A stretch of DNA of 64,000 bases from Bacillus_AB infantis_B. Lineage in GTDB: Bacteria > Bacillota > Bacilli > Bacillales > Cytobacillaceae. The DNA is taken from assembly GCF_008180445.1 (NCBI RefSeq), contig NZ_VTER01000013.1, forward strand, positions 61,978-125,977, given 5' to 3'. Below the pieces are notes generated by a model that was not told the DNA's origin, searched no databases, and saw nothing but the letters and a program-made list of their open reading frames with translations. How positions within the stretch are numbered: the first letter of the stretch is position 1; each line of letters opens with the position of its first letter. The translations under genes were made by a program, and so were the position numbers. Below are positions 26,383-34,909 of the stretch, in pieces.

Positions 26383-27249
26383 TCATTTGAGCAGATTCAT
26401 TTTTTTGAGGAATTCGATAGGATGCTGTTTGCGGAAGTGTTCTTTTACCATATAGGCGACCCCGTTTTCATTATTGGATCTGGTCAGCCAGTCGGCCGCA
26501 AGCTTCAATTCTGCCGGGGCATTGCCCATGGCAACGCCGAGGCCTGCTGCCTTTACCATCTCCACATCGTCGATTCCGTCGCCGATGACGACCATTTCGC
26601 TTAAGTCCACCCCAAGCTGGTTGCCGATGTGGAGCAGGCCGCTCAGCTTGGAAATCCCTGCAGGCACGATATCGAGCCTCTGGTCGCTCAGCCTGACGGT
26701 GTCAGCCTCGGAATACATATTTGCAATTGCCTTTTGAGCATCTTCAAGATCCTTCTTCGATTCAAAGAATACCTCGATTTTCGGAACCGAAGCCGGATCA
26801 TCAAGAAGGATATCACTGACCGATTCTACAAACTGCTGTGAATAAAAGATGGGATCCCCGGCCGTGAATACGGTTTTCGCAAGTATATTATGGTTGAGCT
26901 TTGTTTTATTCGCGAGTGAGAATTGCTCATGCAGGAGCCTGATCTGGCAGGAGAATCCTTCAAGCAGCCTGACGATTTCATACGTAATCGTCTCCGGCAG
27001 TTTTCTTGAAAAGATTGGCATTTTGACCGTATTGCCGATGAATGCACCCCTGTGCGTTACCAGATATGAATTAATTTTCAGTGCTTTGGCCACTTTTTTT
27101 GCAGAAGGAAAACTCCTTGATGTAACGAGCGTGACATAAATTCCTTTCTGCTGTACATAATCAATCGCTTCCCTTGTTGATCTGTGAAGTTTTCCATTGG
27201 ACTGAAGCAGCGTGCCCTCTATGTTTAAAGCAAGAAGCTTATATATCAT
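26383..27249 (-). CDS. yhaX: HAD-superfamily Cof-like protein YhaX, nucleophile replaced
   Basis: 288 aa, the same length as B. subtilis YhaX, and next to hemZ as there. The fold is Cof-type HAD: TSRSFPSA (motif II), K-containing ISKLSGL, and GDGIDDVEMVKAAGLGVAMGNA (motif IV, partly quoted). Motif I, normally DxDGT, reads ALNIEGTLL, so the nucleophile Asp is Asn and the acid/base Asp is Glu. The protein is therefore unlikely to be a normal phosphatase. GGGGG 8 nt upstream supports ATG 27249 over 27291. Confidence 0.88.
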   Translation of the reverse strand: MIYKLLALNIEGTLLQSNGKLHRSTREAIDYVQQKGIYVTLVTSRSFPSAKKVAKALKINSYLVTHRGAFIGNTVKMPIFSRKLPETITYEIVRLLEGFSCQIRLLHEQFSLANKTKLNHNILAKTVFTAGDPIFYSQQFVESVSDILLDDPASVPKIEVFFESKKDLEDAQKAIANMYSEADTVRLSDQRLDIVPAGISKLSGLLHIGNQLGVDLSEMVVIGDGIDDVEMVKAAGLGVAMGNAPAELKLAADWLTRSNNENGVAYMVKEHFRKQHPIEFLKKMNLLK

Positions 27250-27367
27250 CCCATTGCCCCCTATTCTCGATGTAATTCTGTCCTTATTCACTTTTATGAA
27301 AAGGAGAGCAGGAATAGAACAGGGCCAGGGAAAGAAATGTCCAGCCCCTCAAAGCGGGATTCCTTGG

Positions 27368-28282
27368 TTAAACCAGGTCGCGGAGCGCATTTTCCAGATC
27401 GGTATATTGAAAGGCAAATCCATTGTCCAGCAGCCGTTTAGGCACACAATTCCGTCCGGTCAGGGCGAGTTCAGGCTCTGCCCTCATAAAGAGATAGGCG
27501 CCGGCCTTTACGAAAGGAGACGGAGCAGGGGGCGACCAGCCTTTGTTCAGAACCTTGCGGAGAGTTTGCATGAACTCTTTATTTCTCACAGGATGCGGCC
27601 CTGTAGCATTATACACCCCGCTGTACTCCGGGTCTTCGATCGCATTTAGAAACATAGAGTTCAAATCGTCTATATGAAGCCAGCTGATATACTGCCTCCC
27701 GGAGCCGATCGTGCCTCCAAGTCCCATCCGGGCAAGCTTTAATAACGGCTCCAGTGCGCCTCCATCCCTGCCTAGCGCAAACCCGATTCTCAGAAGAACC
27801 TGCCTTGTTTGGGGAAGCCTGTCCCCGGAGAAAAACTCACCTTCCCACAGCTTGCAGACTTCCGGCGAAAAACCATCAGCAAGAGGCGACTCTTCATCAC
27901 AAAGCTCCTCGGTATCCCCAAAAATCGCCAGGGAACCAGCCTGCACGAATACCTGCGGAGGATGTTCTGCTTTCAATACGGCTCCCTTCAGCACTCTCAC
28001 AGAATCAAGCCTGGACTCTATGATCTCCCGTTTATTTTTTTCGGTATAAATGCAGTTGACGCTTTTGCCGGTAAAATTCACAATGGCACAGCTTCCATCA
28101 ATCCGGTCCACCCAGCGTGCATCCATATTTTTTCCATCCCAGCGGATAAATTCCGCACCGTCCTTAAAGCCTTCTCTTCCCCTGGAAAGAACGGTGACTG
28201 CATAGCCCCGCTCAATTAAAAAATTAGTCAGGCTTTCCCCAAGAAAACCGCTTCCCCCAGCCAGGATTACTCTTTTTGACAT
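27368..28282 (-). CDS. TIGR01777-family NAD-dependent epimerase
   Basis: 304-aa extended short-chain dehydrogenase-like protein with an N-terminal nucleotide-binding motif LAGGSGFLGESL, NFTGKSVN, WLHIDDL and a C-terminal DUF1731-type end. Similar to SDR39U1/YfhF-like proteins, whose substrate is unknown. GGGAGGAG precedes the ATG. A 100-nt gap without recognised signals separates it from yhaX. Confidence 0.88.
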   Translation of the reverse strand: MSKRVILAGGSGFLGESLTNFLIERGYAVTVLSRGREGFKDGAEFIRWDGKNMDARWVDRIDGSCAIVNFTGKSVNCIYTEKNKREIIESRLDSVRVLKGAVLKAEHPPQVFVQAGSLAIFGDTEELCDEESPLADGFSPEVCKLWEGEFFSGDRLPQTRQVLLRIGFALGRDGGALEPLLKLARMGLGGTIGSGRQYISWLHIDDLNSMFLNAIEDPEYSGVYNATGPHPVRNKEFMQTLRKVLNKGWSPPAPSPFVKAGAYLFMRAEPELALTGRNCVPKRLLDNGFAFQYTDLENALRDLV

Positions 28283-28378
28283 AACGGCAGCTCCTCCCTA
28301 AATCCACAAATATCTGTTAAGAAAAGTATAGCAGGAAACACCCTGTCCTTTAAAGCCATTAATTACCAGTTGCCTCTA

Positions 28379-28408
28379 TGAATAATTGCTTTGCAAGAAC
28401 TTAAACTA
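28379..28408 (+). promoter_or_regulatory. Sigma-G-like promoter of the SASP gene
   Basis: TGAATA, 17-nt spacer, TAAACTA (forespore sigma-G -10 consensus CATAMTA, 5 of 7). It lies 45 nt before the gene start, as expected for ssp genes. Confidence 0.5.
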
Positions 28409-28452
28409 TAAATGTTTCAAACAATAAAATTACACCAAGGAGATGACTCAAC

Positions 28453-28650
28453 ATGGCAAGAAGCAATAATTCCAATCAATTACTTGTAGCAGGTTTTGAA
28501 GCAGCTGTTCAGCAAATGAAACAGGAAATCGCGTCTGAGTTCGGAGTAAACCTTGGAGCAGAAACAACTTCAAGAGCAAACGGCTCTGTCGGCGGAGAAA
28601 TCACCAAACGCCTTGTGCAGATGGCTGAACAGCAGCTGGGCGGCAGATAG
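28453..28650 (+). CDS. Alpha/beta-type small acid-soluble spore protein
   Basis: 65-aa DNA-coating protein of the spore core that protects against UV and heat. EIASEFGVNLGAETTSRANG includes the germination-protease cleavage site EFGVNLG, and GGEITKRLVQMAEQQLGG is the second conserved block. AAGGAGATGA precedes the ATG. A close paralogue is at 42426-42629. Confidence 0.97.
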   Translation: MARSNNSNQLLVAGFEAAVQQMKQEIASEFGVNLGAETTSRANGSVGGEITKRLVQMAEQQLGGR

Positions 28651-28776
28651 AAAAGCGGAGGCGGCTTGCCCAGAGCCGACAAGCAGCATAAGACGCGCCA
28701 GAATAAAAGGCGTTCTTTGCCTTTAATTCTGGTGTGGCTTATGACTCGAGGCTTTAGCCGCCGGAGCTGGACAGTG
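28651..28776. repeat. Structured hairpin repeat, single copy
   Basis: Same family as 19738-20265, starting one base after the SASP stop codon. Apical arms CGCCAGAATAAAAGGC and GCCTTTAATTCTGGTG enclose the invariant GTTCTTT loop; outer arms end at GGAGCTGGAC. It may serve as the terminator of the SASP gene. Confidence 0.88.
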
Positions 28777-28802
28777 ATCGAAGCATTCTACTATTTTCCA
28801 AG

Positions 28803-28827
28803 AAAAAGCCGCTTACCCAGGCGGCTA
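28803..28827 (-). terminator. Terminator of the HAD phosphatase gene
   Basis: AGCCGC...GCGGCT stem with TTTTTCTT on the minus strand. Confidence 0.82.
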
Positions 28828-28829
28828 TT

Positions 28830-29351
28830 CTACTGCATTTCAAGAATCGGCTTTGCTGCCTCCCATAAAGTATCTGCCTGGATATCTGCTTTGGTCGGGC
28901 CTGGACCGATGAAAGCCGTTTTGCACCCGGCCTTGATCCCTGCTTCGATATCACGCTCATGGTCTCCCACCATAAAGCTTTCTGACAAATCGATATCATA
29001 TCTTTCCGCCAAATCCAGTATCATCCCCGCATTCGGCTTCCGGCACTCGCAGCCTGCCTTTGGTTTATGGGGGCAGTAAGCGACTTCTGTGATATGGCCG
29101 CCCTTTTCCTCGATAAGCTTCTGCAGCCGTTCATGGACTTTATGGAGATCTTTTTCCTTCATAAATCCCAGCCCGACGCCGCCCTGGTTGGTCACACCGA
29201 ATACTTCATAGCCTGCTTCATTGAATAAAGCCACCGCCTCGGCAGCTCCCTCGAGCAAATACAGCTGCTCCGGTTTGTTGACAAACTTCACCCGGTGGGA
29301 AAGAACCTCATTCAATACACCATCCCTGTCCAGGAAAATAGCCTTCTTCAT
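28830..29351 (-). CDS. HAD-IIIA phosphatase, GmhB-like (heptose bisphosphatase family)
   Basis: 173-aa phosphatase. Motif I FLDRDGVLNE has both catalytic aspartates. VTNQGG is motif II, and a CPHKPKAGCECRKP zinc loop matches D,D-heptose 1,7-bisphosphate 7-phosphatase. VGDHERDIEAG is motif IV. Gram-positive homologues may act on other sugar bisphosphates. It starts at ATG 29351 and ends at a terminator. Confidence 0.88.
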   Translation of the reverse strand: MKKAIFLDRDGVLNEVLSHRVKFVNKPEQLYLLEGAAEAVALFNEAGYEVFGVTNQGGVGLGFMKEKDLHKVHERLQKLIEEKGGHITEVAYCPHKPKAGCECRKPNAGMILDLAERYDIDLSESFMVGDHERDIEAGIKAGCKTAFIGPGPTKADIQADTLWEAAKPILEMQ

Positions 29352-29473
29352 CTTGATATCCCTTCTTTCGTTTCCCTCTACTTATAATGTATCCGATGCT
29401 CAGGGAGATATAAACGCAGCTGGACGGTAAAATTAAATTGTTGAAAAACAGATTCCAAAGTGCTGATATTGAT

Positions 29474-29584
29474 ATGATGATGAGCATGAACAAAATGGAT
29501 CCTTTTGCGCTGATCGGACTTAGGCTTTATTATATCCTTCATGGAAAAAATCAGCAGACAATGAAGAAATGCAATCACCAGTGA
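29474..29584 (+). CDS. Possible 36-aa small protein
   Basis: Three tandem ATG codons open a 36-codon frame reading DPFALIGLRLYYILHGK in the middle. An intrinsic terminator follows 22 nt after the stop. The ribosome binding site is weak. Composition looks protein-like, but the family is not recognised. Confidence 0.35.
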   Translation: MMMSMNKMDPFALIGLRLYYILHGKNQQTMKKCNHQ

Positions 29585-29605
29585 TTATTTCTGTGTGATA
29601 TTGAA

Positions 29606-29636
29606 CAGGACCCCCGGCTGGAGGTCCTGTTTTTGT
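29606..29636 (+). terminator. Intrinsic terminator
   Basis: CAGGAC and GTCCTG stem followed by TTTTTGTGTTT. Confidence 0.8.
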
Positions 29637-29653
29637 GTTTGAGGATGGAATTC

Positions 29654-29767
29654 GGGCGTTAATTTGCGGTTTTTTTGGTTGATGTGCAGCCTTCCGTGTT
29701 CATTCGCAGCTTCATTTTGGGTTTATTAGCAAGTTTTGGATTTTATTAGCAACTTTTCCTTTTTATT
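29654..29767 (+). repeat. 20-nt-period minisatellite, left part
   Basis: Degenerate units of about 20 nt with core TTATTAGCAACTTT or TTTGCGG, the last two almost intact. The tract continues after the IS3 element at 31191. Confidence 0.75.
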
Positions 29768-29847
29768 GGAGGTTAGTATAAAAAGTGGACATAGGTACTG
29801 GCGTCATGTTTAAATCGTATACAACAATAAAAAGGGCGTGTATAAAC

Positions 29848-30156
29848 ATGGCAGTGAACCAGAAAAAGTATGCACCGGAGTTTAGAGAATATGTGACCAA
29901 ACTAATCGTTTTAGACGGTCGTAAGGTCGTGGATGTAAGCAGAGAACTTGATATTCCCTATCACACTCTTCAGAAATGGACCAGCGCTTTCCGTAAGAAA
30001 CAGCAGGCGGCGGAGAAAGAGAAACAAAGCCAGTATTTGACCGCTTCTGAATACAAAGAAATGTATGAAGCCGAAAGAGCTAGAAAGCTGGAGCTGGAAG
30101 AGGAAAATGCCATTCTAAAAAAGGCGATGCACATCTTCACGCAAGAAAAGAATTAA
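29848..30156 (+). CDS. IS3-family transposase OrfA
   Basis: 102-aa helix-turn-helix protein (YAPEFREYVTKLIV, LDIPYHTLQKW) with a C-terminal leucine-zipper region (LELEEENAILKKAM). ATG 29848 follows AAAGGGCG. A slippery heptamer A AAA AAG lies at 30117-30123, in the correct frame for -1 shifting into orfB. Confidence 0.92.
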   Translation: MAVNQKKYAPEFREYVTKLIVLDGRKVVDVSRELDIPYHTLQKWTSAFRKKQQAAEKEKQSQYLTASEYKEMYEAERARKLELEEENAILKKAMHIFTQEKN

Positions 30157-30197
30157 GGTTTGCTTTCATATATGAACATAAAAATGAGCATACCATC

Positions 30198-31064
30198 GTG
30201 AAGATGTGCGAAGTACTAGGTGTATCCACCTCTGGTTATTATGCTTGGGAAAGAAGACAAAGCCAGGAGGAAACCGAAAGGCAAAAGCAGAGACGGTATC
30301 TTGACGAAAGGATTTTGTTTCATTTCCACGACAATCTGGGGACGTATGGAAGCCCTAGGATCCACCGGAAACTGGTCGCCAAGGATGGCATGACAGTCTC
30401 TCTTAAAACAGTGTCAAACCGAATGAGAGACCTGGGTTTATATGCCACTCCGCCAATCAAATATACTCAAACCACTGATTCGGATCACCAGCAGCGTGTA
30501 TTCAAAAATGAGCTGGACCGGGAGTTTAAGCCAGAAAAACCTAATCGTGTCTGGGCAACCGATATTACCTATATCCATACCGGCGAAGGATTCCTATATC
30601 TCAATCCCGTTTTAGACCTGTTTTCCCGCCGGGTTATTAGCTATGCCATTAATGATTGTATGGACGTCAAACTGCCATTAAAGGCATTAAAGGAAGCACT
30701 CGAACTCCGCCACCCCTCCGAGGGGTGGATCCACCATTCTGACCGCGGTAGCCAGTACTGTTCAAAAAAGTATATTGAAGCCTTGGAAGGGGCCAAAGCC
30801 TCCATCAGTATGAGCCGAAAAGCCACTCCTTATGATAATGCTTGTGTAGAGTCATTTTTTGCCTCACTCAAGAAAGAGTATTTGTACAAGTTTGTGTTTA
30901 AGACGAAAGCAGAAGCCATTGGAGCTATACAGTTTTATATTCACTTTTATAATCACAAAAGAATGCACTCCACTCTCGGGTACGCCACCCCGATTGAATA
31001 TGAAAAGGCGTATAAAGAGGCACAATACCAAGACGCCAAAGAAGACACATTGTCCTATGCTTGA
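30198..31064 (+). CDS. IS3-family transposase OrfB (DDE integrase)
   Basis: 288 aa from GTG 30198. The same frame is open upstream to the A6G slip site at 30117 and reads KELRFAFIYEHKNEHT, as in OrfAB fusions. The rve/DDE triad is intact: WATDITYIH (Asp), HHSDRGSQY (Asp) and ACVESFFASLK (Glu). The element looks functional. Confidence 0.93.
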   Translation: MKMCEVLGVSTSGYYAWERRQSQEETERQKQRRYLDERILFHFHDNLGTYGSPRIHRKLVAKDGMTVSLKTVSNRMRDLGLYATPPIKYTQTTDSDHQQRVFKNELDREFKPEKPNRVWATDITYIHTGEGFLYLNPVLDLFSRRVISYAINDCMDVKLPLKALKEALELRHPSEGWIHHSDRGSQYCSKKYIEALEGAKASISMSRKATPYDNACVESFFASLKKEYLYKFVFKTKAEAIGAIQFYIHFYNHKRMHSTLGYATPIEYEKAYKEAQYQDAKEDTLSYA

Positions 31065-31104
31065 AGGAAGCATTGCCTCTCAAATGTTTCCTTCAAGCAT
31101 AGGC
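31058..31104 (+). terminator. Hairpin at the end of the IS3 transposase gene
   Basis: CTATGCTTGAAGGAA and TTTCCTTCAAGCATAG are inverted repeats spanning the orfB stop. Probably ends IS transcription, although the T-tract is poor. Confidence 0.55.
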
Positions 31105-31190
31105 CTCCAAGCGGAGTGGAAACGGAGTGCGGAAGAAAAAAAGTGCGCCACTACCAGGCATAAAAGTGTCTACTTTATTGACAGAACTCC

Positions 31191-31377
31191 ATTATTAGCA
31201 ACTTTTCCATTATATTAGCAACTTTCAGCTTTTATTAGCAACTCTGCAAAAACCGGCCCGTGGCTCTTATTTGCGACTTTTCCGGTTTATTTGCAAGTTT
31301 CGGCATTTATTTGCGGGTTTCCCATTTTATTTGCGACTTTAGGATTTTATTTGCGACTTTCTCAATATATTTGCGAC
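31191..31377 (+). repeat. 20-nt-period minisatellite, right part
   Basis: About nine units. Five consecutive ones at 31267-31366 are exactly 20 nt each, with core TTATTTGCGACTTT and a variable 6-nt tail. Units next to the IS read TTATTAGCAACTTT like those left of it. Confidence 0.85.
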
Positions 31378-31440
31378 TCAGCCCAAACGCCCCTCCACGC
31401 CACGATCGACCGCAGCACACCGGCGAAACAAATATCAACA

Positions 31441-31612
31441 TAAGCCTTGCTCACCCTACGGAACGCAGACTAAAATGCCCCGTCCTATGACAACGTCTGC
31501 ATGACCTCCAAGCTGGGGGCCTCAAGACCATCCTGCCGAAAAGCGTTCTTTGCCTTCTTGGCGGGATTGGCTTGTGAGGGGATAGATGCAGCTGCCAGAC
31601 AGTAATCAGAGT
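31441..31612. repeat. Degenerate structured hairpin repeat
   Basis: Shares the composite form of the copies at 19863 and 20049. Apical arms CCTGCCGAAAAGC and GCCTTCTTGGCGGG still enclose GTTCTTT. The outer arms have decayed (the CTCGAG block is lost). Confidence 0.7.
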
Positions 31613-31623
31613 GAATGATCGAT

Positions 31624-31657
31624 TTAAAAAGGAGCGCCATGGGCGCCCCTTTAAATA
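31624..31657 (-). terminator. Terminator of yheA
   Basis: AAAGGGGCGCC / GGCGCTCCTTT stem with a T-tail on the minus strand. Confidence 0.88.
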
Positions 31658-31662
31658 TCAGC

Positions 31663-32019
31663 CTAGTTGTTCTCCATGGAGCCGTAAAGCTCTTCCAAAG
31701 GCTTCATGATGATTTGGTTCAGTTCAGTGATGGCCATGCTCATGCGCTGTTCTGCTTCCATCAGTTTAGAAATGGTTTCATGCTGCTGCACGAGTGCTAC
31801 CGTTTTTTGGGCCTGCTCCACTTCTTCCTGAGAGATTTCCTGGCCGGACATCTGTTTCTGCTGAAGCTCCATCTGGATGTTGCGGAAGTTTTCGAACATG
31901 GTTCTTGCAGATTCATCAGAATTGACTTCATCATAGATTTTTTTCAAATTCGTATATTCATCGCTCTGACGAATTGCTTTCTCAAGTTCATACGCTGAAT
32001 CGTGTAAGTTTACTGCCAT
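31663..32019 (-). CDS. yheA: YlbF/YmcA-family protein YheA
   Basis: 118-aa helical protein nearly identical in pattern to B. subtilis YheA: NLHDSAYELEKAI at the start, QKTVALVQQHE in the middle and IIMKPLEELYGS at the end. Relatives YlbF and YmcA act in a complex influencing RNase Y; YheA's own role is unknown. ATG 32019 is preceded by AAAGGAG at a slightly long spacing; TTG 32031 is in frame but abuts the Shine-Dalgarno. Confidence 0.92.
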   Translation of the reverse strand: MAVNLHDSAYELEKAIRQSDEYTNLKKIYDEVNSDESARTMFENFRNIQMELQQKQMSGQEISQEEVEQAQKTVALVQQHETISKLMEAEQRMSMAITELNQIIMKPLEELYGSMENN

Positions 32020-32107
32020 TTTGCCTAACAACTCCTTTTCGGTTTAAACAATCCACTCCACTATAACAAACTATAAATCAGAATGCGAGGAAGCCACTTT
32101 ATAGCCC

Positions 32108-33244
32108 TCAGATGAATAAAACCAGGAAGCCCTGCAGGAGACCGATTATTCCGCCAAGGAGCGCTCCAAGGTAAGTGATCATCTTCAGCTCTCTCCGGCT
32201 GATGGACAGCACCATCTCCTCCAGCCTTTCCACAGAGAAGCTTTCGACCTGCTGCTTGATGATGTCTGCAAGGTGCAGCCTTTCCATAATGATGTCCATC
32301 CTGTTTGAAAGCCACTCTCCGGCCATGCCTACCAATCCCGGCACAGCTTTCTCTACAAGCGTCTCTGTGAATGGCTCTGCCAGCTTGCTGAGCGGAGTAT
32401 CCATCAGATCATCCGCTTTGATGATTTTGCGCACATACAGCTTGATTGATTTTATGATATTTTTCCGTTCGAACTGTTCTTCGATCCTTGCCGCTTCCCA
32501 GTCAAGCACCTTCATCCATTCTTTTTGAAGCAGGGCGGCAATCATATCCTGTGTGCCTTCACTTCTTAGGAACTTAATGATTTCAGGCTGGATTTTGTCA
32601 GCAAGATTGACATTGCCCATAACCATCTGAAGCATATTTCCAAGCACCCCGCTCCGTCCCTTGACAAAATCATCAACAAGACGCTGGATCCTCATTTTTC
32701 CTTCAATGCTTGAAAAATAATCTTCACCCTTCTGTGCAATATATTCACTGATAACAGGGATGCGGGATTCTGCCTTGGCGAGGAGCTCAGGGGCCAATAC
32801 CTCTTTTAAAGGCTTATGGCGGTATTTATCCATCAGCGTTTCGTATTTCTTTTCAATAAAAGCATCAAGCTGCTCTTCTGCCTTTGCTTTGCCATCTTCA
32901 AAACCGAGCTTGCCAAGGAGCTCAGCAGGCGTTTTCTCTGTATTCAAAAGACGGGCAAATTCCTTCTTTGCCAGATTTTCAGCTTCTTTCTGGAAATCGC
33001 CATTAATGAATTTCCTCTTGATGCTCTCTGGCGTCAGCAAGTGGTTTACAACTATTTTGCCCATCTGCTCTGCGAGTTCGCTTCTGCGTTTGGGAATCAA
33101 TCCAGGGGTAAAAGGGATCTGGCGTTTGCCAAGATACAGCGGCTTGTAGGGCCTGAAAAGCATCATGATGGCAAGTGAATTGGTAAGTCCTCCTATCACA
33201 GCCCCTACGACGACCATCAATAATATCGTTAATCCAGTTTGCAT
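32108..33244 (-). CDS. yheB: DUF445 membrane protein YheB
   Basis: 378-aa protein with an N-terminal membrane helix followed by LTNSLAIMMLFRPYKP, a long helical cytosolic domain, and a C-terminal hydrophobic helix. This is the DUF445/YheB family. RQIPFTPGLIPKRRSELAEQ is its signature (20 residues). The ribosome binding site is weak. Function unknown; it lies next to yheA and divergent from yheC/D as in B. subtilis. Confidence 0.9.
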   Translation of the reverse strand: MQTGLTILLMVVVGAVIGGLTNSLAIMMLFRPYKPLYLGKRQIPFTPGLIPKRRSELAEQMGKIVVNHLLTPESIKRKFINGDFQKEAENLAKKEFARLLNTEKTPAELLGKLGFEDGKAKAEEQLDAFIEKKYETLMDKYRHKPLKEVLAPELLAKAESRIPVISEYIAQKGEDYFSSIEGKMRIQRLVDDFVKGRSGVLGNMLQMVMGNVNLADKIQPEIIKFLRSEGTQDMIAALLQKEWMKVLDWEAARIEEQFERKNIIKSIKLYVRKIIKADDLMDTPLSKLAEPFTETLVEKAVPGLVGMAGEWLSNRMDIIMERLHLADIIKQQVESFSVERLEEMVLSISRRELKMITYLGALLGGIIGLLQGFLVLFI

Positions 33245-33529
33245 AAGTTTGTATTCAACTGCCTTCCTTCACGTTTTAAGATGTAGTGAAAATGGCCGCA
33301 ATAATCACATCTCTGCCCATTTTACATATGATAGCCTATCAGCAGCCGCCTAAAACAACATTCATCATACCATAAACCAGCCCGCCATTCCCGAATCAGA
33401 AATTCAAAAACAGGCCTACTCCTTATAATAGGCTAATTCCCCGGTTTTTTACAAATCCGAAGCAGAGCGGGATGCCCGCGGGAATGTTGGATGCCGGCGC
33501 TTTTAAAATTTAATAAATGGGGAATTTCA

Positions 33530-34897
33530 ATGTCTTTGTCTTTTCTAGCTATTACGTTTGTTCCTGGGAAAATGTTTCAGGATAAAGACGCGATTAAAGT
33601 CAGCCATTCCCTTTATCATTACTGGAGCCTTGATGCGGACCGGGATCTAACGTTAAAAATAGGCAAAAAGGAACGCCTGGTTGCAGTAGAGCCTGCTTCC
33701 ATTCCAAAAGATGAGATTCATATGGATTCCGGGCTGTTCAGTTATTTTCAGCTTGCGGAAGAAGACATCCGCCTGATTGTCCAGTATGCCGGAGGGGACA
33801 GAAGGCTTGCCGCCGGCCCCATCATCGGCCTCATGACAGAGGCCAATGAAGAATATGAAGAAGTCAGCTTCCGGTCTGTCCATTCCTTTTGCGGAGAACT
33901 GCAGGCTGGGATAGAGGAATTTGGCGGCATATTTTATGTGTTTCATATAAAAGACTTTCGAGAAAGCGGCCTTTCCGGCTATTGCTGGCGGGATGGCCGC
34001 TGGGTGAAGGAGCAGGTCCCCTTCCCAACAGTGATTTACAATAGAATCCATTCCCGGAAGCTTGAGTCCGGCAAGTATTTCGGGGATTTTAAATATAAAT
34101 TGCAGGAGCTGGGCATCCCGATGTTCAATGACTGCTTCCTTTCAAAAGATCAGGTCTATGATATCCTCGCCGGGGAGGAGCATATGAAGCCATACCTCCC
34201 CGAAACCCGCCTGCTTGGCGCCCGGACACTGGAAAATATGCTCAGCCGCTATCATGAAGTTTTTATCAAGCCGGTGAACGGGAGCCAGGGCAGGAACATT
34301 GTCCGGCTCTCCCGGGCTGAGAATAAGCTATCTGCATCGTTCTCTTCTGCCGGCGCGAAAGATGCAGGAAAATCCTTTCCAGACTGTGCTGCTTTCTTCA
34401 AATGGTTCGAACCCCAGCTCAGGACGAGGATGTATCTGGTCCAGGAGCCGATCCAGCTGGCGTGCCTGAATGGGAGGCAGCTGGATTTTCGTGTGTTATG
34501 CCATAAAGGCCCGCAGAACAGCTGGCGTGCCACTTCTGCGGTTGCAAGGATTTCCGCTGAGCAGCAATTCGTCAGCAATATTGCCCGGGGCGGAGAAACA
34601 ATGAAACCGGTCAAAGCCCTTACCCTTATAGCAGACAAGGCCACTGCCGTTCAGCAGGCAGCATTAATGAAGGAATTAGCTGTTGAAGCAGCAGGGATCA
34701 TCAGTAATGCTTCAGAAGGGATTGTCGGGGAGCTTGGCATGGATCTTGGCATTGACCGGCAAGGAAAGCTTTGGATCATTGAAGCCAATTCCAAGCCCTC
34801 CAAGAACTTCGAGGAAGCCGACCAAAGAATCAGGCCTTCAGCCAAGGCACTTATAGAATATTTTATTTGGCTGTCCTTTCAGGCAGCCAAAAGCTGA
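33530..34897 (+). CDS. YheC/YheD-family ATP-grasp protein A
   Basis: 455-aa endospore coat-associated protein of the YheCD ATP-grasp family. An N-terminal domain of about 200 residues is followed by the ATP-grasp core with the glycine-rich loop KPVNGSQGRNI (near residue 247) and the metal-binding motif EANSKPSKNF (near residue 418). FPTVIYNRI is the linker motif shared by all four copies. ATP-grasp enzymes join a carboxylate to an amine or thiol. GGGGA supports ATG 33530; an upstream in-frame ATG at 33491 is less likely. First of four tandem paralogues. Confidence 0.88.
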   Translation: MSLSFLAITFVPGKMFQDKDAIKVSHSLYHYWSLDADRDLTLKIGKKERLVAVEPASIPKDEIHMDSGLFSYFQLAEEDIRLIVQYAGGDRRLAAGPIIGLMTEANEEYEEVSFRSVHSFCGELQAGIEEFGGIFYVFHIKDFRESGLSGYCWRDGRWVKEQVPFPTVIYNRIHSRKLESGKYFGDFKYKLQELGIPMFNDCFLSKDQVYDILAGEEHMKPYLPETRLLGARTLENMLSRYHEVFIKPVNGSQGRNIVRLSRAENKLSASFSSAGAKDAGKSFPDCAAFFKWFEPQLRTRMYLVQEPIQLACLNGRQLDFRVLCHKGPQNSWRATSAVARISAEQQFVSNIARGGETMKPVKALTLIADKATAVQQAALMKELAVEAAGIISNASEGIVGELGMDLGIDRQGKLWIIEANSKPSKNFEEADQRIRPSAKALIEYFIWLSFQAAKS

Positions 34898-34909
34898 GGA
34901 GGAAAAAAG

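Larger units (their letters stand above)
29768..31190 (+). mobile_element. Complete IS3-family insertion sequence (1423 bp)
   Basis: Imperfect terminal inverted repeats begin GGAGGTTAGTATAAAAAGTGGACA (quoted in part: GGAGGTTAGT) on the left and GGAGTTCTGTCAATAAAGT (minus strand) on the right. The element is flanked by ATT on both sides (29765-29767, 31191-31193), a 3-bp target duplication typical of IS3. It carries orfA and orfB overlapping through a programmed -1 frameshift. It disrupts only the minisatellite, no gene. Confidence 0.9.

Noticed and set aside
31191..31377. CRISPR array
   Set aside because: The period is only 20 nt with a 6-nt variable part. There are no 25-40 nt spacers, no palindromic direct repeats and no cas genes.
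33366..33374. CATACCATA as a sigma-K or sigma-E -10 for the ATP-grasp operon
   Set aside because: No matching -35 at the right distance and 155 nt from the start codon, so evidence is too thin to annotate, although mother-cell expression is expected.
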